Source: Microbacterium sp. CSI-V (lineage in GTDB: Bacteria > Actinomycetota > Actinomycetes > Actinomycetales > Microbacteriaceae). From it: a stretch of DNA of 64,000 nucleotides. The position numbers and the translations under genes are program-made. Location: assembly GCF_001984105.1 (NCBI RefSeq), contig NZ_MTQM01000009.1, positions 124,001 through 188,000 on the forward strand. The letters are read 5' to 3'. The notes under the pieces were generated by a model. It made no database searches, had not been told where the DNA came from, and was given only the letters and a program-made list of their open reading frames with translations. Shown here piece by piece: positions 60,958-64,000 of this stretch (its first letter is position 1; each line of letters starts with the position of its first letter).

Positions 60958-62415
60958 TTACTCGCTGTCGGCGGCCTTCTTCTTGGCGGGAGCGCGCTTC
61001 TTGGCGGGAGCCTTCTTGGGGGCCTCCTCGGCGGGGGCCTCTTCGGCCTCGACGACGGCGTCCGCGTCGGCGGCCGCGTCGGCGATCTCCTGCGCCTCTT
61101 CGACGACCTCGTCCTCGGCGTCCGTGGGCTCCTCGCCCTCGACGGCGACGAAGCCGGTCAGGTCGACGGGCTTTCCGTTGCTGTCGACGACGGTGACCTT
61201 GCCGAGCGCGATCGCGAGCGCCTTGTTACGGGCGACCTCTCCGACCATGGCGGGCAGCTGGTTGCCCTGCTGCAGCGCGTTGACGAAGTCCTGCGGAGCC
61301 ATGCCGTACTGCGCGGCCGACTGGATGAGGTACTGCGTGAGCTCGTCCTGCGAGACCTGGACGTTGGCGTCCTCGGCGATCTTGTCGAGGATCATCTGGG
61401 TGCGGAACTGCTTCTCGCTGGCCTCGGTGACCTCGGCACGGTGCACGTCGTCCTCGAGGCGGTTCTCGCCCTCGAGGTGCGTGTGGACCTCGTCCTCGAT
61501 GAGCTGCGGCGGCACGGGGATCTCGACGGCCTCGATGAGGGCCTCGACGAACTTGTCGCGCGCCGCGGCACCCTGCGTGAACACCGACTGCTCGGACACG
61601 CGGCCCGCGAGCGAAGCGCGCAGCTCTTCGAGCGTGTCGAACTCGGATGCCATCTGGGCGAAGTCGTCGTCGGCCTCGGGCAGCTCGCGCTCCTTGACGG
61701 CCGTGATGGTGACGGAGACCTCGGCCTCTTCGCCGGCGTGCTCGCCGCCGACCAGCTTCGAGCGGAACGTGGTCTGCTCGTCGGCCGTGAGCGAGTCGAT
61801 GGCCTCGTCGATGCCCTCGAGCAGCTCGCCGGAGCCGACCTCGTACGACACGCCCTCGGCGCGGTCGATCTCGTTGCCGTCGATCGTGGCGACGAGATCG
61901 AGCTCGACGAAGTCGCCCTTCGCAGCCGGACGGTCGACGGTCACGAGCGTGCCGAAGCGGGCGCGCAGGCGGTCGAGCTCGGCATCCACGGCGGCGTCGT
62001 CGGTCTCGACGGCGTCGACGGTGACCGTGATGGTGTCGTAGGCGGGGAGCTCGAACTCGGGACGCACGTCGACCTCGACGTCGACGACCAGGTCGCCCGA
62101 GTAGTCCTTGAGCTCGGGCAGTTCGACGATCTCGGCGCTCGGGCGACCGATGACGCGGAGCTCCTGGTCCTCGACGGCCTGGCGGTAGAACCCGTCGAGA
62201 CCCTCGTTGACCGCGTGCTCGATGACGGCGCCACGGCCGATGCGCTGGTCGATGATGGGCGCGGGCACCTTGCCCTTGCGGAAGCCGGGGATCTGAACGT
62301 CCTGCGCGATGTGCTCGTACGCGTGGGCGATGCTCGGCTTGAGCTCTTCGGGCGAGACCGTGATGTGGAGCTTGACCCGGGTCGGGCTGAGCTTCTCGAC
62401 GGTGCTGTTGACCAT
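60958..62415 (-). CDS. tig: Trigger factor
   Basis: Trigger factor is the ribosome-bound chaperone with peptidyl-prolyl isomerase activity. The 485-residue product has the ribosome-binding PGFRKGKVP signature in its N-terminal domain ([15 protein letters not shown] near the start), an FKBP-like domain ([17 protein letters not shown]) and the helical C-terminal domain. The Lys/Ala/Glu tail ([19 protein letters not shown]) is an actinobacterial extension. ATG 62415; an AAGGAG lies 10 bases upstream. Confidence 0.96.
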   Translation of the reverse strand: MVNSTVEKLSPTRVKLHITVSPEELKPSIAHAYEHIAQDVQIPGFRKGKVPAPIIDQRIGRGAVIEHAVNEGLDGFYRQAVEDQELRVIGRPSAEIVELPELKDYSGDLVVDVEVDVRPEFELPAYDTITVTVDAVETDDAAVDAELDRLRARFGTLVTVDRPAAKGDFVELDLVATIDGNEIDRAEGVSYEVGSGELLEGIDEAIDSLTADEQTTFRSKLVGGEHAGEEAEVSVTITAVKERELPEADDDFAQMASEFDTLEELRASLAGRVSEQSVFTQGAAARDKFVEALIEAVEIPVPPQLIEDEVHTHLEGENRLEDDVHRAEVTEASEKQFRTQMILDKIAEDANVQVSQDELTQYLIQSAAQYGMAPQDFVNALQQGNQLPAMVGEVARNKALAIALGKVTVVDSNGKPVDLTGFVAVEGEEPTDAEDEVVEEAQEIADAAADADAVVEAEEAPAEEAPKKAPAKKRAPAKKKAADSE

Positions 62416-62488
62416 GCGGTGTGTTCTCCTTGTGTGGCCCGCGCGCACGCGGGGGCCGGCTAGGCCTGTGGTCTGTGGGGCCGTTGCG

Positions 62489-62562
62489 TCGGGGCGACAG
62501 GATTTGAACCTGCGGCCTCCCGCTCCCAAAGCGGGCGCTCTACCAAGCTGAGCTACGCCCCG
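62489..62562 (-). tRNA. tRNA-Pro (TGG)
   Basis: A 74-base cloverleaf on the minus strand: acceptor CGGGGCG/CGCCCCG, D arm AGCTCAGCTTGGTAGAGC, anticodon loop TTTGGGA between CCCGC and GCGGG (anticodon TGG), T arm CAGGTTCAAATCCTG, discriminator A. The CCA end is not encoded. Confidence 0.95.
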
Positions 62563-62701
62563 GGGCGACGCGCAGGACGCGTTCGACGAAACGACCCCTG
62601 GAAGTCTAGTCGATCGAGGTGTGGGGGCCGGTCTGGGAGTCGATCGGATGCCATGTGCTTCGCCGGGACGCGTCGATCGGGCGACGTGGCCCCGGGCGCG
62701 A

Positions 62702-62770
62702 GAACAGGGGATGCCACGGGAACAGCCCGTTTCGGACGATGATCGCCTGTTCCGGGCACATGCCCTGTTC
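62702..62770. repeat. Nested palindrome upstream of tRNA-Gly
   Basis: Outer arms GAACAGGG (62702-62709) and CCCTGTTC (62763-62770); inner arms GGAACAG (62719-62725) and CTGTTCC (62747-62753). The GAACAG core occurs twice and its inverse twice. The 277-base gap 62563-62839 holds this element and the tRNA-Gly promoter region (TAGAGT near 62812). Confidence 0.7.
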
Positions 62771-62839
62771 CGGCGACGTCGGTGTCCGTGGCACCCGCGG
62801 ACGTGAAGTAGAGTTGTCCACGCTGCGGTTAGCCGCCGC

Positions 62840-62913
62840 GGGGATGTAGCTCAATGGTAGAGCCTCAGTCTTCCAAACTGATGGTGCGGGTTCGATTCCC
62901 GTCATCCCCTCCA
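62840..62913 (+). tRNA. tRNA-Gly (TCC)
   Basis: A cloverleaf with acceptor GGGGATG/CATCCCC, D arm GCTCAATGGTAGAGC, anticodon loop CTTCCAA between TCAGT and ACTGA (anticodon TCC), T arm around GGGTTCGATTCCC, discriminator T and an encoded CCA (62911-62913). The mature body is 62840-62910. Confidence 0.95.
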
Positions 62914-62928
62914 CATCACGCTCGACTC

Positions 62929-62964
62929 GATGCCGGCCCGCCCCTTCCGGAGCGGGCCGGCATC
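62929..62964. terminator. Bidirectional terminator, tRNA-Gly and membrane-protein gene
   Basis: GATGCCGGCCCGC (62929-62941) pairs perfectly with GCGGGCCGGCATC (62952-62964); GTTCGTC follows on the plus strand. Confidence 0.85.
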
Positions 62965-62969
62965 GTTCG

Positions 62970-63308
62970 TCAGCCGCCCAGAGTGCTGCAGGCGACCTCG
63001 TTGCCGTTGACGATCACGGTGCCCGTGAAGCCGGCAACCTCGCAGGCCTGGTATGCGGCGGCGCCGAAGCCGATGGCCGTGACGATCAGGATGGCCACGA
63101 TGATCCCGACGACCGTGAGCACCGCGCCCACGATGATCGCCGCGACGGCGAAGCCGTTCTTGTGCCCGGCCTTACGGCTCTGCACCAACGCCACGATGCC
63201 CAGGATCAGCCCGATGACATTGAAGAAGATCGCGACGATGAGGGCCACGATGCCCAGGGTGCGACCGGGGACGGGAGCGGCGGCGGGCCGGGTGTTTTCG
63301 ACGGACAT
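62970..63308 (-). CDS. DUF4190-like small membrane protein
   Basis: The 112-residue product has a Pro/Ala-rich N-terminus (SVENTRPAAAPVPGRT), two hydrophobic spans (LGIVALIVAIFFNVIGLILG and VAAIIVGAVLTVVGIIVAIL) joined by VQSRKAGHKNG, and a short C-terminal part with two Cys (ACEVAG, ACSTLGG) that would lie outside and could form a disulphide. This is the DUF4190-type pattern; function unknown. Confidence 0.78.
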   Translation of the reverse strand: MSVENTRPAAAPVPGRTLGIVALIVAIFFNVIGLILGIVALVQSRKAGHKNGFAVAAIIVGAVLTVVGIIVAILIVTAIGFGAAAYQACEVAGFTGTVIVNGNEVACSTLGG

Positions 63309-63482
63309 GGTTCCTCCAGAACGATCCTGTTGACTCCGTACGAATCGGACACTAGCGGTCGGAACCCGATCCTGGGTGTCTCCTATGAGCGAGTCTTCGT
63401 TCGAGTCGGGCGTCCTCCGCGGTCGTGCGATCAGGGAGCCGGCTGTCCGGGAGACGAGTGGTCACGGCGCCCGAGAGGCGGC

Positions 63483-63845
63483 TCAGCCCCTGCCCAGCGC
63501 GGCGCGGAACGACTCCGGCAGCACCACGTTCTCCCCCGCTCCCGCGAAGAAACCCGCCACCTGCTCCGGCCGGTATCCGGCGATCCCGCAGCCGACCTCG
63601 GTCACGAGGAACCGCAACTCCGGATGATCGGCCGCGAAAGCGACGAAACGCCGCGCCTGGTCCTCGAACACGGCCAGCCCCGACATCGTGTCGATGCCGT
63701 ACGACTGGCCCTGCAGCCCCTCGGACTGGCCCCACACGGCACCGAAACGGTCGAGGGCGAACCGCGCGGCGCCGCCCCCGTGCGCGCCGGAGGCGTTGGA
63801 TCCGAAGACGAAGACTTCGCCGGGCTCGAGACGAGTGATGTGCAT
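63483..63845 (-). CDS. Small conserved protein, A1S_2505-like (macro-like)
   Basis: The 120-residue soluble protein reads EVFVFGSNASGAHGGGAARF near the start, then GLQGQSYGIDTMSG, FLVTEVGCGIAGYRPEQV and NVVLPESFRAAL. The Gly-rich SNASGAHGGGAA loop and TEVGCGIAGY recall macro-domain ADP-ribose-binding loops. I recall homologues labelled as A1S_2505 family (phage non-structural); that label does not make this a prophage gene. Function unknown; nucleotide or ADP-ribose binding is a guess. Confidence 0.7.
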   Translation of the reverse strand: MHITRLEPGEVFVFGSNASGAHGGGAARFALDRFGAVWGQSEGLQGQSYGIDTMSGLAVFEDQARRFVAFAADHPELRFLVTEVGCGIAGYRPEQVAGFFAGAGENVVLPESFRAALGRG

Positions 63846-64000
63846 GGCGTCACGCTACGCAGATCGGGCGCGCCGTCGAGGGGGTTGTGGGGCAGTGTCA
63901 CACAGCCGACACACAGGTGTGGTACGAATGGCGCGTGGTCGCCCGAGACCACGGAACGCTCGTCGCAGGGGTGCGGCGGGCGCGGCGCGTGCCGTTATGG
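63846..64000. other. Right-edge intergenic stretch
   Basis: No ORF can be supported here. The sequence holds short ACACAG/CTGTGT-type repeats around 63897-63920 and a TACGAA box near 63926, so it may be a promoter for a gene beyond the window. Confidence 0.35.

Noticed and set aside
63483..63845. Prophage remnant at the right edge
   Set aside because: A family label containing the word phage is the only hint; no integrase, structural gene or att-like repeat is present.

Overview
The window is a 64 kb chromosomal segment of a high-GC (about 70% by eye) Gram-positive actinobacterium. Protein sequences and gene order point to Microbacteriaceae, most likely Microbacterium or a close relative; this is inference from recognised families, since no 16S rRNA gene is present. 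Nearly everything is core chromosome. I see no rRNA genes, insertion sequences, prophage or CRISPR arrays. Coding density is very high, and many neighbours share a 4-base ATGA or GTGA stop/start overlap, so much of the window is read as long translationally coupled operons.

Layout: 1-2.3 kb holds the end of a TRIC-type channel gene and leuA, which is preceded by a leucine-rich leader peptide and hairpin. From 2.3 to 14.8 kb on the minus strand lies the actinobacterial block lepA, DUF1990, hemW, hrcA, dnaJ, rsmE, HIT, phoH, ybeY, corC, era, a quinone oxidoreductase and a GNAT acetyltransferase; a CIRCE operator precedes hrcA-dnaJ. From 14.8 to 20.9 kb are a hydrolase, rpsT, holA, comEC, comEA and a DUF2087 protein. 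From 20.9 to 28.5 kb are leuS, a pabB-like enzyme, DedA, an APP1-like phosphatase, an SRAP protein and tRNA-Ala. From 28.7 to 32.4 kb is the most accessory-looking stretch: an orphan secreted protein, then a LysR regulator divergent from a DUF1852 gene (mesX) and a folate-independent core methionine synthase gene (mesD).

From 32.4 to 49.4 kb the minus strand carries a ribosome, translation and cofactor series: ileS (with an isoleucine T-box leader), folC, DUF4233, ndk, rne, rplU, rpmA, obg, proB, proA, a small membrane protein, nadD, an acidic membrane-anchored protein and rsfS. Plus-strand VKOR and DUF4031 genes are inserted. From 49.4 to 57.3 kb are an MHS-type transporter, a pentapeptide protein, valS with a coupled small gene, an ArsR-type regulator and a divergent M3 peptidase. 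The end holds clpX, clpP2, clpP1, a TPR protein, tig, tRNA-Pro, tRNA-Gly and two small genes.

Two genome-scale signals stand out. First, the heptamer GGATGCC/GGCATCC occurs roughly 100 times (hand count), several-fold more than base composition predicts, including as inverted pairs that form terminators. This resembles the behaviour of DNA uptake sequences, and comEA/comEC lie in the window. Second, at least seven long palindromes sit only between genes. Three belong to one family whose two arms have changed together, keeping the hairpin.
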